A stretch of DNA of 64,000 nucleotides, taken from positions 1,196,213-1,260,212 of the forward strand of contig JAJEKV010000083.1 in NCBI GenBank assembly GCA_021234155.1, read 5' to 3'. Shown here one piece after another: positions 22,140-32,372 of the stretch. The notes below the pieces were generated by a model. The model worked only from the letters and a program-made list of their open reading frames with translations, made no database searches and was not told the origin of the DNA. Both the position numbers and the translations under genes were made by a program. The stretch's first letter is position 1; each line of letters opens with the position of its first letter. This stretch comes from Isoetes taiwanensis. Taxonomy: Eukaryota; Streptophyta; Lycopodiopsida; Isoetales; Isoetaceae.

Positions 22140-23288
22140 CTAACGTACATGACTCGGGTTTTTACTAGCACATATATTCGCTAGAAAATCGGTAGAATTG
22201 ACTCATGATCATTCAAATCCACTATCAACTATAAATGTATTAGTTTCACAGTTAGGAACACATTCATCCATATAAGACGATAAAACAAAAGGCTTTACCT
22301 CTTGATCGTCCTGTTCTGGTTTGTCTTTCTCATTTACGACCTCTTGAGTTATATTGATACCAGCACTCCTTCTTCCTCTTCCCCTTGACGAGCTTCCTCT
22401 TCTTCTTCCCCTTTCAACATTCCATCTCCTTTATTATAATTCTTAGGACTTGAACAAGTTGTGGACATATGACCCATGCCACCACAATTAAAGCAAGAAA
22501 TTTATTTATTTAGTCTTGGACAACAAATTTTTAGATGCCCAACTTCATGACCGGTAATAACAAGGACTAATGATTTTTTCTACATGCTCTTTTTTTCCCT
22601 TTTGATTTTCCAACAAACAAGGCGTCGAACTTTCTATTTCACTTACTATCTTCTTTTTGCTCTAGTTACGTCTCAAGCACTAATCTCTCTGCATCATCAC
22701 GATTCTTGGTGGTGGTTCTAATCATGACGGACAAGACATCATAGTTTGAAAAAGCACGAGCTATTGCTAAAACTTGGAATTCATCACTCAACCTAGCCCC
22801 CACGCATCTAAATCAGCAAATATATTATCTATCTTTGAGAAAGACTCGAGAATATTCTCGTTTTCACCATATTTCAAGAGCCTTAGTTCTCTGTCCAAAA
22901 CATCCAATTGTGATGATGATTTTCGTTCATATTTGTTTATAAGATATGTCCACATTTATTGTGGGTTCAGACCTCTCATTCTTAACAAGATACTAGGACC
23001 GACTTTGCAAGCAATAATCCCTCTTGCTTCTCTAACCTTGCTATCTGAATAAACACCTTCCTCGACTTACGGAACCTTTGGTAGATTTACTTCCACCTTC
23101 TCCAATCTTCATCTTCCCAAGCTTGGCAAGTATCTCCTTTAAAATCTTGACCTTCCTGGCTGAACAATATCCATTAAACCCTCTGCATTTAAGACCTCTT
23201 CTATTTTGGTTTTCCAAACTTGAAAACCGAACCACCACGAGTACACCTCAATAGCGTTAAGCAATGCAGCTCCAAACCTGGTGGCCAT
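22140..23288 (-). pseudogene. Copia gag remnant
   Basis: A start codon at 23288 lies 11 bases past the tRNA-Met primer site. The frame opens with MATRFGAALLN and a short gag-like run, then stops. Further pieces in other frames occur to about 22,140, including an Arg/Ser-rich tract and a degenerate zinc-knuckle-like region near 22,440-22,500. No continuous capsid frame survives. Confidence 0.6.
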
Positions 23289-23312
23289 GACTTCTAATGG
23301 CTCTGATACCAA

Positions 23313-23930
23313 TGAAGAAAGATCAGAAACACTAAGCTCACAAAATCAATAGATCTTTACCAGTCAAACTAAAACCGAGCTGCACTTCTTTTGAAATAAG
23401 AATAAATCTTGGGTTTCAATACATGAGCTGTGACAAAGTTTTAGAATCGACACTGCTGAGGTGTGAGCTGCGGCATCAATCAACACCTGCGTTTTCAACA
23501 TAAGGTCAAGGTACCATCAACGGCAAGCAACAAACCTCTTCTGGAACTCTTCCTTTATCCAATTTCCGGGTTGCACAGACAAAGAACAGTTGATCCGGAT
23601 TATACAACCAAAGAATACCGATCCGGTGCACAAGCAATAGCTGCGGAACCTGCAGCGGGATCCTCTTCTACAAGCAAATCGATCAACAAGATCTTCCACA
23701 GAACTCTGTGTTCATCTGACCGGAAACTGCCCTTTACGTCTCGCACTGGTCACGTCCTTGTTCTGCCTTTTTATTCTATCACCCTTCACCGACATGCACA
23801 AGCTTGATACCTGTTCTTCCAAAGCAAATTCCAACTTGCATAGGTCACTAGAAAATCATTATATGGCAATACCGTCCTTTCCAACTTACATAGTCACTAA
23901 TAAACCATTATATGGCATGATATATTAACA
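23313..23930 (-). repeat. 5' LTR of the 16-24 kb copia element
   Basis: The LTR is bounded by TG and CA and measures 618 bases. It is followed on the - strand by the tRNA-Met primer site and a gag start at 23288. The right border is the end of its match to the other LTR copy (TATTAACA). Confidence 0.82.
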
Positions 23931-24410
23931 TGGGTATTCATTTGTTTGCGAGCTCACATGATCTTAGTCAAGCTTGTTGTAGGGGTATTGACGCAAAAAG
24001 GAAAATCCATTGTAAATGGTTCATGAAACAGACAATGACCAAGTTTAGGGTCTAGGACTTATGCGTTTGTACCGAGTTCAATGGTATGCTAAGACTTATG
24101 CATAAGCTCTATCCTTCTAACTTTATGTGTTTAATCAGTTTAAGAGAATAGAATAGAATAGAATTTTTATCGTCCACCCATAAAGGATATATTTTCATAT
24201 TGCATGCACAAATTTAACTTGGCATTAGTTTAGTATTATCGATGCTTAAAAAGGTTGTCCTTAATAAAAACCCTTTGGAATTGTTTCTACCTTTGGAAGA
24301 CTACATCTATGAGTTACATGTTACATCCTCATGAATTCTTTTTTATGTTATGATAAATCCTTGAACCCTAGCCCTATAAACCCTAATCCTAAAACCGCTT
24401 AACACTTCCA
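23931..24410. other. Flank of the copia element and first tandem unit
   Basis: No coding sequence was seen. It contains a LINE insertion reduced to a few tens of bases (24144-24178) and the first, poorly bounded unit of the tandem array that continues to 25037. Confidence 0.5.
24144..24178 (-). mobile_element. Ultra-short LINE 3' end
   Basis: GAATA repeats run into GAATTTTTATCGTCCACC, the same junction of pentamer tail and LINE terminus found at 13500 and 61550. Similarity then stops. This appears to be a LINE insertion truncated within about 20 bases of its 3' end. A target duplication was not clear. Confidence 0.65.
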
Positions 24411-25037
24411 AATACATTTGTATAGTAGGCTAGTGTAATCCCTGCATAGAGTATTGCGTGCACAAATTTAACTTGTCATTAGTACGTATAATTGTTGTTC
24501 CATCTATGAGTTGCTTGTTACATCCACGTAGTTCTTCAAGCTTCATGTTATGATAAATCCTTGAACCCTAAACCCCTAAACCCTAACCCCAAAACCACTT
24601 AACACTTAACCCTTCCACAGTTACAAAAATTTATACGTCATAAAGGTAGTTGGGTGCAACAAAAGGACTCCCTCATAGTTTTCAAATACATTTGTAGAGA
24701 AGGCTAGTGTAATCCTACATAGGGTATTGCTTGCACAAATTTAACTTGGCTTTGGTTTAGTATTATCCATACTTAGAAAAGTTATCCTTAATAAAAATCA
24801 TTTGGAATTGTCTATACTTTGGAAGTTGTAGTGATTTGATAATGCAGTTGATATGTATAATTGTCTATTCCATCTATGAGTTGCATGTTACATCCTTTCA
24901 GTCGTTTAGGCTTCATGTTATGATAAATCCTTTGGATCCTAAACCTTAACCCCAAAACCCCTTGACCCTTCCACCCTTACAAAAATTTACTATTAACAAA
25001 GGCATCGTAAAGGGTTGTTAGGTGCAACAGAAGGACT
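24190..25037. repeat. Tandem repeat array, about 275-350-bp units, split by a LINE
   Basis: Unit markers recur: AAATACATTTGTA followed by GGCTAGTGTAATCC at about 24411, 24685 and, past the LINE, 27716; and CATGTTATGATAAATCC with a CCCTAAACCCTAA-like run in each unit. The units differ by indels. The telomere-like runs sit inside each unit and are not a telomere. Confidence 0.8.
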
Positions 25038-25044
25038 CCACCGG

Positions 25045-26510
25045 CCCCTGTTCATGCATCTCCATTGGCAGGCCCCCCGTGCATCTACTGCCTCAACACA
25101 CCGGGTGCCCCAGCTGCGCCTGGACTACGACCGTGCAGGGACCTATGCCCAGCTACTTGAGCATGATCTGGCGGGACTGCTGCAACTCCCAACACTTCAA
25201 GAGCAATCTGCTCAGCTAACTCACCTGCTTCTGACAGCTGCTGAAAGATGCTTTGGGAGAGGCCGCTCACGGCGAACCTCGGGCACTACCACCTTCCCCC
25301 GCAACAGATGGTTTGATGATGAGTGTCGGGAGCTCAAATGCACACTCCGGCAAGTCACTGATCCCACCTCCCGCCCACAGGCCGTCAGTCAATACCGCTC
25401 CTTTCTCAAGAACAAGAAGGCTAGATACCTCGCCGAGCATCAGCAACAGATGTTTCGTCTCCTGGATCGGCACCCCAGGACATTCTGGAGAAGGATCTTG
25501 AGCAAGCCTGCACAGCCCACAGGGAACATCACCTCGGAGCAATGGGTACAGTACTTGCAACAGCTTTACGACCTGCTCGGGGGCCGGACACCAGTCCCTC
25601 CACAGATAGGCGTGGCTCTGCTTATCACAGAGGGGGATGTCATCATGGGCCTGCAACGTCTAGCTAATGGGAAGGCAGCAGATTTACATGGCATGCATGC
25701 AGAACTTCTGAAATGGGCTGGGCCTCCACTGGTACCTGTCCTCACGACATTGTTCAATAAAGCATTGCGAGAAGGTTTCCCTCCGCAATGGACCACTAGT
25801 AGAGTTGTGCCCATATACAAAGCAGGGGACCCTCAATGCCCGGCCAACTACCGTACTATTATGGTCAGCTCTCTCTTTGCAAAACTGTTGGCTGGCATCC
25901 TTGAGCAGCGGCTGACAATATGGGCAGAGGAAACGGATATGCGAGCTCTTACACAGGCATGTTTCCGGCCCAGCCACTCCACCATTGATCATATCTTCAC
26001 TCTGCGCACATACATTGAAGATAGCAGGAATCGCCGGCAGAACCTGTATAGTTGTTTCGTGGATTTTGCAAAAGCTTTTGACACAGTGCCCCATGACAAG
26101 CTATGGGACAGATTGCGGCAGCTGGGGACCCCCATTGACTTACAGAATGCAGTATATAGGCTATATGAGGCATGCTCAGGCCATATCACATCGTCAGCAC
26201 AGTCGATAATCAGTAGCATTGGCGTGCGTCAGGGTTGCCCCCTCTCCCCCACAGTCTTTGGCCTATACATTGATCAACTGGAAGATTGGCTCTCTAAGCA
26301 TGGAGGTGCGGGCGCACATCTTATGCATCACACAATCCAGCAACTCATATATGCTAACGATGTCAACCTCCTAGCCTATACTCCAGAGGACATGCAACGT
26401 CACCTGGTTTGCCAATTCACTGGCATGCGAGTTAACTTGGCCAAAACTAGGGTGCTGCTAGTTGCATCATCCCGTCAAGCCAAGGCTTCCCTTATTCACT
26501 TACCAGGGAC
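25045..26510 (+). pseudogene. LINE reverse transcriptase (copy 1)
   Basis: The frame stays open from the truncated 5' end through the whole reverse transcriptase. Motifs in order: NGKAADLHGMHAELLKWAG, FPPQWTTSRVVPIYKAGD, ANYRTIMVSS, FRPSHSTIDHIF, FVDFAKAFDTVPH (catalytic Asp), GVRQGCPLSPTVFGLYID, and YAND at 26350-26361 in place of the catalytic YADD. The first Asp of that box is changed to Asn by AAC at 26356-26358, which should abolish polymerase activity. The frame then shifts near 26,510 relative to the downstream domain. Confidence 0.92.
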
Positions 26511-27525
26511 AAGAGGTAGAGATAGCTCCGACCTACAAGTACTTGGGGATCGAGTTCTCAACTACCACCCATTGGGATGCCGCCATCAGGTTGCAGGTCA
26601 CGGCGGGTTGGAAAGCACTATATGCCATGCAGAACAACAGCCACAAGGCAGAGTTGTATGTCTGGGGCCACCAGTCACACTTGTTTCGGGCCTTGGTCCA
26701 GCCTTTTGTATGGGGCAGAAGTGTGGGGTCCAGTGATATCCCTCAACACCTGGAATGACCTCGAGCAAGTGCAGAAGGCCTTCTTGGCACGGGCCCTGGG
26801 GGTGAAGTCCCCAGTTCCATACCAGATCCTACTCCAGGAGACAGGCTTTCTACCCTTCAACGGGCTGCATTGGAACGCCATATCGTTTACTTCCAAAAGG
26901 TGGTCGCTATGGCTGATACACGCTTGCCCCACCTTGCTTTGGCCACGGCGATGGGTCCCCAACGCTTGAAATCCTACTGGAAGAACAAGCAAGCTCAGTG
27001 TTTCTCACGCTGGGGTGTGCAGGCAAACAGATGCATCTAGGTTAGGACAAAGAAAGATCGCAAGGCACTTAAACTGTACCTAGATGCTACTTTCCTTCGC
27101 AAGCTCTGGGATGCAAATGCTCTAATGCACGTTAAGCTGGCACACTATCAGCAGCAAGTCAATCCTAGGCTCACAAGAGGCCCACACCAGTACTTGTACA
27201 CCCAGTTGCCCATGAAGAAGCGCAGACTTATAGCTTCCATTCGCACGAGTGCACATTGCCTTCGCATTGAAACAGAGCGTTGGGCTCGGGAAGCACGAGA
27301 GCAAAGGCTCTGCCAGTGTTGCCACCAGGGCGCCATTGAGGATGAATGTCATGCCCTCCAGATCTGTCCAGCATTTGCCCATATCCGAGAGCGATATGTT
27401 CGATTACTAGTGCCTGGCCAACCGTTGCATCAGTTATTGACTACGGCGTCAGTGGGTTTGTTGGGGTCATACCTCCAGGAGCTTATAGATGCACGGACTC
27501 ATTTGTGTCCTACGGGACGGTATTG
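26462..27525 (+). pseudogene. LINE C-terminal region with a zinc-knuckle-like motif (copy 1)
   Basis: After a shift the protein continues APTYKYLGIEFSTTTHW, DLEQVQKAFLARALGVKSP, then in later frames LARKLWDANALMH-like sequence and RPHQYLYTQLPMKKRRL. It ends with RLCQCCHQGAIEDECHALQ followed by ICPAF, the Cys-Cys-His-Cys motif common at the end of LINE ORF2 proteins, and a stop near 27,525. At least two shifts and one in-frame stop near 27,040 break it. Confidence 0.85.
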
Positions 27526-27561
27526 AACTGTCCTATACAATTGTGCAGCGTGCCAGCATAC

Positions 27562-27618
27562 TTATTACTGTTAAGGTTTTTCCCTCAAAAACCCTTCGGG
27601 GCGGGGGTTTTTTAATCC
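27562..27618 (+). other. LINE 3'-UTR hairpin block (copy 1)
   Basis: TTATTACTGTTAAGG is followed by an AAAACCC arm, a TTCG loop and a GGGGCGGGGG-TTTT arm. The same block is found in LINE copy 2 (15256-15312), copy 3 (61621-61680) and, unexpectedly, in the copia element at 44564-44619. Arm pairing is kept while the loop varies (TTCG, TTTG, GAAA), which supports a structured RNA. Confidence 0.7.
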
Positions 27619-27710
27619 CGTCATGTCGGCGCTTGTCGCTTGTTTGGGTCCCATAGGCCAATTGGTCTCTGTGGGCTAAAAAAAATCTATTCTATTCTAT
27701 TCTTCATAAT

Positions 27711-29449
27711 TTCTAAATGCATTTGTAGAGAGAGAAGGCTAGTGTAATCTTGCATAGGGTATATATACAATCTTGTTGTAAAGATGAATCAAGGTGGCAA
27801 ACACTATCATTACATCAAAAGTCCTGTTTTTAAAATGGTGAAGATGTTAGAATGATTCTCTAAAACCCAAAAAGGCATGTGGAGTTGGGCAACATCGTCG
27901 TAATGGATAGTCAACTGAATGTCAATCGTTGGATCACTATAAGCTTGAGAGGCAGTGTGTATAAACTTGAGGGGAGGCACAAATTTATATGCAAAATTGG
28001 TATCTAAAAAGTGCTTATGTTGGGCCACATAATAGACTATTTATTTATAATGATCGTGAATGTTCATATAACTACTATATACAGTTAACTACTACGGATT
28101 GAGTCTCGGGTTTGGGGTGCATGACCTTAAGTCTACAAATTCAAAATGCCATTAATGCAGCTCTCACATCAAAAACACTTTTTTTTTATCCAAAATATGT
28201 GCTCTTTGGATAGCTTTTGTAATGTCAAAAGCAATCAACTACGAGATTAAACATCACTTTGTAAAACAGCTTCATCAAATGTTTGGGCTTCGCACATACA
28301 ACTTTTTTCCACATAGTTTTAGGTTATAAGACAAAGCAAGTACAAAATAATTGCATATGGAGCCACATTATAATAGTTGAATACAGAAAAGAGCAAGAGA
28401 AAACAAAAACCCTGAAAGCCAGACCTCTGTATTTATATACTAGTAAACAATCTTGCAACCTAAAATTCTATAATGTAGAGAACTTCGTTATCTTGAAAGT
28501 TTATTACAAAATAAAAGCATGAAAAATGATAATCATAAGGAGGCAACTAATTTTCATATAAGCATACGAAATGGGGAAATATGAAGTATGAAACCAATTC
28601 AAATAGGAATAACTAAATCAAAGTAAAAAAAATAACAAAGCCATCTAGCTATTCCAGTTTCAAAGTTGTTATTAAATGCCTACATCTTACCAACTTCAAA
28701 GTTGTTATTAAATGCCTACATGATATCAACTTCAATCTAAACCTAGCATAAGCCCATTTTTCATGTGCAAAATATTATATGCATCAAACGGTAGATATAA
28801 CAAAGAATTGAAGATTTCAATTGCCAGATTGAATAGCAGCAGCAAAGAATCCTGTCCAGGTTTCATGTTATTATCTATATCGTACAACATTATAAGATAC
28901 ACCATGCTTGATGGCAGTTTCAAATGCAAGTAAATATCGCGTAAACATAAGGGGTTCTACCTCTATCCAAATGAAGATCAGAAGATGATTCCACATCAAA
29001 GAAGAAAGCTATAAATGATAAAGAATATATAAAAAAATATGCCAATGCAGATCTGAGAACAAATCAAAAGGATCAAAATGAAAGAGCAAGTGACCTTTGA
29101 CCTTTTAAGCATTGAGAGCAAATCTTTCTTTATAAAACTAAAGCAACCTCCAAATTTGCAAAACAGCAAGTTGACCCTCACCCCTGCAAAGGCACAGTTT
29201 AAACTCATAGTATTGTACAAGACGATACAATATTTATAATATAATGCAATATGCTGGATTAAGTGGATCTCACTTAAAGCATAGTCGAGTCTCTGGTTCA
29301 TAAAAATTAAAGTAACAATCAAATTTTAGTCATCCTCTATCTTTTTTTTTTGGCTTAAAGCATAGTCAAGTCTCTGATTCACAAAAATTAATGTAAGAAT
29401 CTAAGTCTAATCATCCTCTAGGATTTTGGAGCCTATCTAATTGAATATG
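27711..29449. other. Rest of a tandem unit, then unassigned AT-rich sequence
   Basis: The array unit resumes at 27711-27770. Beyond it I see only AT-rich sequence with a 27-bp repeat at 28659-28685 and 28695-28721. No gene was recognised. Confidence 0.5.
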
Positions 29450-30860
29450 TAGCATAATAACAGGGGGTTTTCTTTGTGTTTTTGTACGCTTTTTACTAAG
29501 GTTTTCCTATGATTTCGTGATGTATTCAAATGGATGTACTAATGCGTACATCTAGAGTGCACCATTTCTGAGCCATTGATTTTAGCCTTTTTTTTTTCCA
29601 ATGGTCAACAACCAATGGCTCACAACAAAAGCCCTTTTTTTGTGCGTGTGGTGCATAATGGTCAACAACCAATGGCTCACAACAAAAGTCATTTTTTTGT
29701 GCGTGTGGTGCATAATGATCAACAACCAATGGCTCACAACAAAAGCCCTCTTTTTTTGTGTGTGGTGTATAATGGGCACATGAAGGGCTTGAAGGGCGCA
29801 TGTAGTGCAGTTTCCCCGCCGGCAACACATTTCTTATCATAACTTTTGATCCAGAGCTCTGTTTCAGATGATTTTTATTGCGTTGGAAAGCTCTTTCTGA
29901 GATCTTTTTGATAGTGAATGATATGGATATGTTTGGTTAAGTTATCTATGCTAAAACAGCAATTTTTCGGCCGGGTTTGGTAGGCTTTCACATCCTACAA
30001 GCTGATTAATACAGGATTGCGCTATTGGATATTGTTTTATGGCTTACTCCGAATGAAGCTTGCAAAAAATTACCATGCATTTCTAGATTTTGAGGCAATT
30101 ATTAAGCAAATTCCAAGGCTTCTAGATCCTTGTGCTAACAAGCAGAAAAGTTTCCTACTTTGGTTTCTCACCACAAGAATCCATGGAGGCCAAAGGCTGC
30201 TGTTAAATTCCAGTTGAAAAATGTTTGTGTATGGGTGTTGCAAACTTTATCACTTTCAAAATAATGGGATCAATCTGCTCTATCTTTATGGTAACTTTTA
30301 CTTATGTTCTATTTGTTTTATTGTGATGAAATTCAAAAGCTACAGGTGATGAAAGCCTCAAATGAATTCTAGTTTTTTTTTGGTTTGAACTCTAAAATTT
30401 TTGTCACACCTGGGAGGGGTGGCGTCCCTAAGGCCCCTAAGGGGCCAAAAATTTTTTTGCAACACAAACCATTAACATCCAAAGATATAAAAAATTAAAT
30501 TCCCCAACACATAACAACCATTGACATTAACAACCAACACATAACTACCATTGACATTAATTAACACAACCATTGGGCCCAACACATTTAAATTAAAATC
30601 CCCCTTAAACCCCCTTTGGTTTGGGTGCATATTCACACGGGGGATGACGTAGGGCAACGAGAGCTGTTGGATAGGCATATTCACCCCTTATTCCTTAATC
30701 TACACCGTATGTAAAGTTCCTCGTTTGTGGGGTATGCAAGTACAAAATTTGCTATACTGTATAACAAGATTCGCAAAATACTATAAGATTCCAAGCGGAA
30801 TACTATATGGTGTTGATTTCGTACAAAGCTGATAGAAGATCAAGCTATATTTCAAAACCA
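29450..30860 (+). mobile_element. Relative of element A (element B)
   Basis: The left end TAGCATAATAACAGGGGG and the next 150 or so bases match the right end of element A in inverted direction (19,950-20,101). A middle block at 30,430-30,640, with a GGCCCCTAAGGGGCC palindrome and a CCCCCTTAAACCCCC run, matches 17,700-17,860, also inverted. A third block at 30,690-30,830 (CCTCGTTTGTGGGGTATGC) matches 17,556-17,670 in direct orientation. The right border is uncertain. The cyclophilin fragment is absent from this copy. Confidence 0.65.
29601..29771. repeat. 57-bp minisatellite, three copies, inside element B
   Basis: ATGGTCAACAACCAATGGCT recurs at 29601, 29658 and 29715 (the last as ATGATCAAC). 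Each unit ends in a T run and GTGCGTGTGGTGCAT-like sequence. Because 57 is a multiple of three, open frames on both strands are produced by the repeat and are not taken as genes. Confidence 0.9.
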
Positions 30861-32227
30861 CTAAAACTGTAAAAAGAAACTCCTCGCCGTATTTTCCAGT
30901 TTACTGAGCAAGCTTGAGAATATCATGACCAAATTTCCATGAATTAGAGACCAAAATTGCACATTTGCAACCATAGAGATTCATGTATGGATGCAGGATA
31001 TGCTCATATTATTATGTTAAAACATCTAAATTATCTTGCAAAAAAAGACATAATAGCCTTAATAAACAGAGTTGAGAGATTACCTGAGCCCATCTCAGCA
31101 AACCCATCTTCAAAATGGTTGGTATGCCATTCTTCAAACCCTTCCATCACAATAAAGAATGAAGTGATATCAGATAGTTGGTTTCTCACCTTTACATGAT
31201 AAGATGAACAACAGAAGATGAAGCCCACAAACCTTGAGAAGAATAACCACTTACTGGGGACATTCCAAATCAAATCATCATCAGTTCAAACAAAGAATAA
31301 GAGCAAATGATAGAAGATGGGTTCACCTTCTTGCACAATGGTGAAGCGACCGGCATGATGCTTTGGGGTACGAGCAAGCTCTTCCATTCCAAAGCCAAAA
31401 TCCCTTCAACGAAAATGGAGCAAGGCCCAAGAGCACCCACAACTTCCTTGGGCTCACCCCGGAGATGTTGTGCAGGAAGAAGGAATTGAAGAAGAGTAAA
31501 AAACGTGTAGGAAGAGTGCATCAAATAAGAGCTGCGCCATACCAAAATAGGAAAAAGGCATGCAAAAATAAAACATGCGTAACCAAAAACTTTTGCCGGG
31601 TTTTATTTCAAATGGTTTACCTATGACCCGAGCTTTTTTCCTTTGTGAACTCTTCTTTTCCATGACACAGAGTTGCAAGGATGAGCTTGTGATGCTGCTC
31701 TTGTTTGCAGGAGACGACCAACGACCCCAAGCTGCTAATGAATGGGTCGTGCAAGTTTGAAAATAGAAAAAAAGTAAGAGAAGAAAAGGATCATCGGTAC
31801 AGATTCGTTTTAGAACAAATAACTATGGACATGTAACTTGCGATTGCCATTACTTTCCATCCATTATCTTCAAGGATCGCTCAAGACTTCCCAAAAGTCC
31901 TAATGAAGCAATAACCTCGCAATTTTAGAAATTATCGAAAAGAGCTTAAAAAGCATTTTTCAAAAACTGTAACTTGCAATATCGTTACTCTGCATCCATA
32001 ACCTTAGAGGGAGAAGGCTTCAAGCGCCACTCCAGGTTGTCGACCGTGAGACAGACAGGAAATGCAACTCCAGGTGCTCTCGGTATTTGAGAGACAAGAA
32101 GCAAGGTTTGAAAAAAATTCAAATTTTGCAGGGATAGCGCAGGCATCCCGCAAGGGGAAAGGGAACGCCGCATGTATGCGGTGTTCCCTTGCACAGTTCC
32201 CAACCTCATGTCAAAATTAAAAAGAAG
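30861..32227. other. Unassigned region with short open frames
   Basis: Several 60-90-codon frames on both strands overlap at 30,957-31,760. The best-looking stretch is on the - strand at 31,090-31,175 (LSDITSFFIVMEGFEEWHTN), between a possible acceptor and a GTAATC donor. I do not recognise it, and no second exon with a matching phase was found. Confidence 0.3.
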
Positions 32228-32372
32228 ATGTTTCACATATTTCTTATACACATTTAGTACCCTGTTTTCTCTTCATAGCAACTTTTATATAAATGTTTGC
32301 TATGGGGACTTAAACCCTTGACCTTCCACCACACAGCCAAATCCTTTACCAACACGATAAGCCTCGTTTTAA
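32228..32372 (-). mobile_element. tRNA-derived SINE-like sequence
   Basis: On the - strand an A-box-like TCGTGTTGGTAAAGG and a B-box-like GGTTTAAGTCC lie at tRNA spacing, followed by a tail ending AAGAAATATGTGAAACAT. The same 28-base tail is present at 13292-13321. The B box has lost its central CG, so transcription by RNA polymerase III is doubtful. Confidence 0.5.

Larger units (their letters stand above)
16087..23930 (-). mobile_element. Old Ty1/copia retrotransposon with a nested insertion
   Basis: The element runs on the - strand: 5' LTR 23930-23313, primer site TGGTATCAGAGCC at 23311-23299, gag, integrase, reverse transcriptase, RNase H, then a 3' LTR from 16508 that is cut short at 16087. 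The two LTRs differ at many sites, with clusters of mismatches and small indels, so the insertion is old. A 2,580-bp element interrupts reverse transcriptase at 17522-20101. Coding frames are broken in gag and before reverse transcriptase, but integrase and parts of the polymerase are still readable. Confidence 0.88.
25038..27710 (+). mobile_element. 5'-truncated LINE (copy 1) inserted in the tandem array
   Basis: The LINE begins abruptly within coding sequence just before reverse transcriptase and ends with an A-run and a TATTC pentamer tail (27689-27710). The array unit ends at GGACTCC before it and resumes TCATAATTTCTAAATGC after it, so the insertion point is clear, but there is no long target duplication. 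The endonuclease domain is missing. A pentamer tail in place of poly-A resembles RTE-type elements; the exact clade needs a tree. Confidence 0.88.

Noticed and set aside
24360-24600. Telomere or interstitial telomeric array
   Set aside because: The CCCTAAACCC runs are short, degenerate, and part of a longer 275-350-bp repeat unit.
25267-26219. Antisense genes over the LINE reverse transcriptase
   Set aside because: These frames are shadows of the reverse transcriptase coding strand and have no domains.
29601-29771. CRISPR-like array
   Set aside because: The units are contiguous 57-bp tandem copies with no variable spacers, in a eukaryotic transposon.
29526-29842. Protein-coding gene in the 57-bp repeat
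   Set aside because: Open frames occur on both strands only because the unit is a multiple of three; the peptide is a simple repeat.
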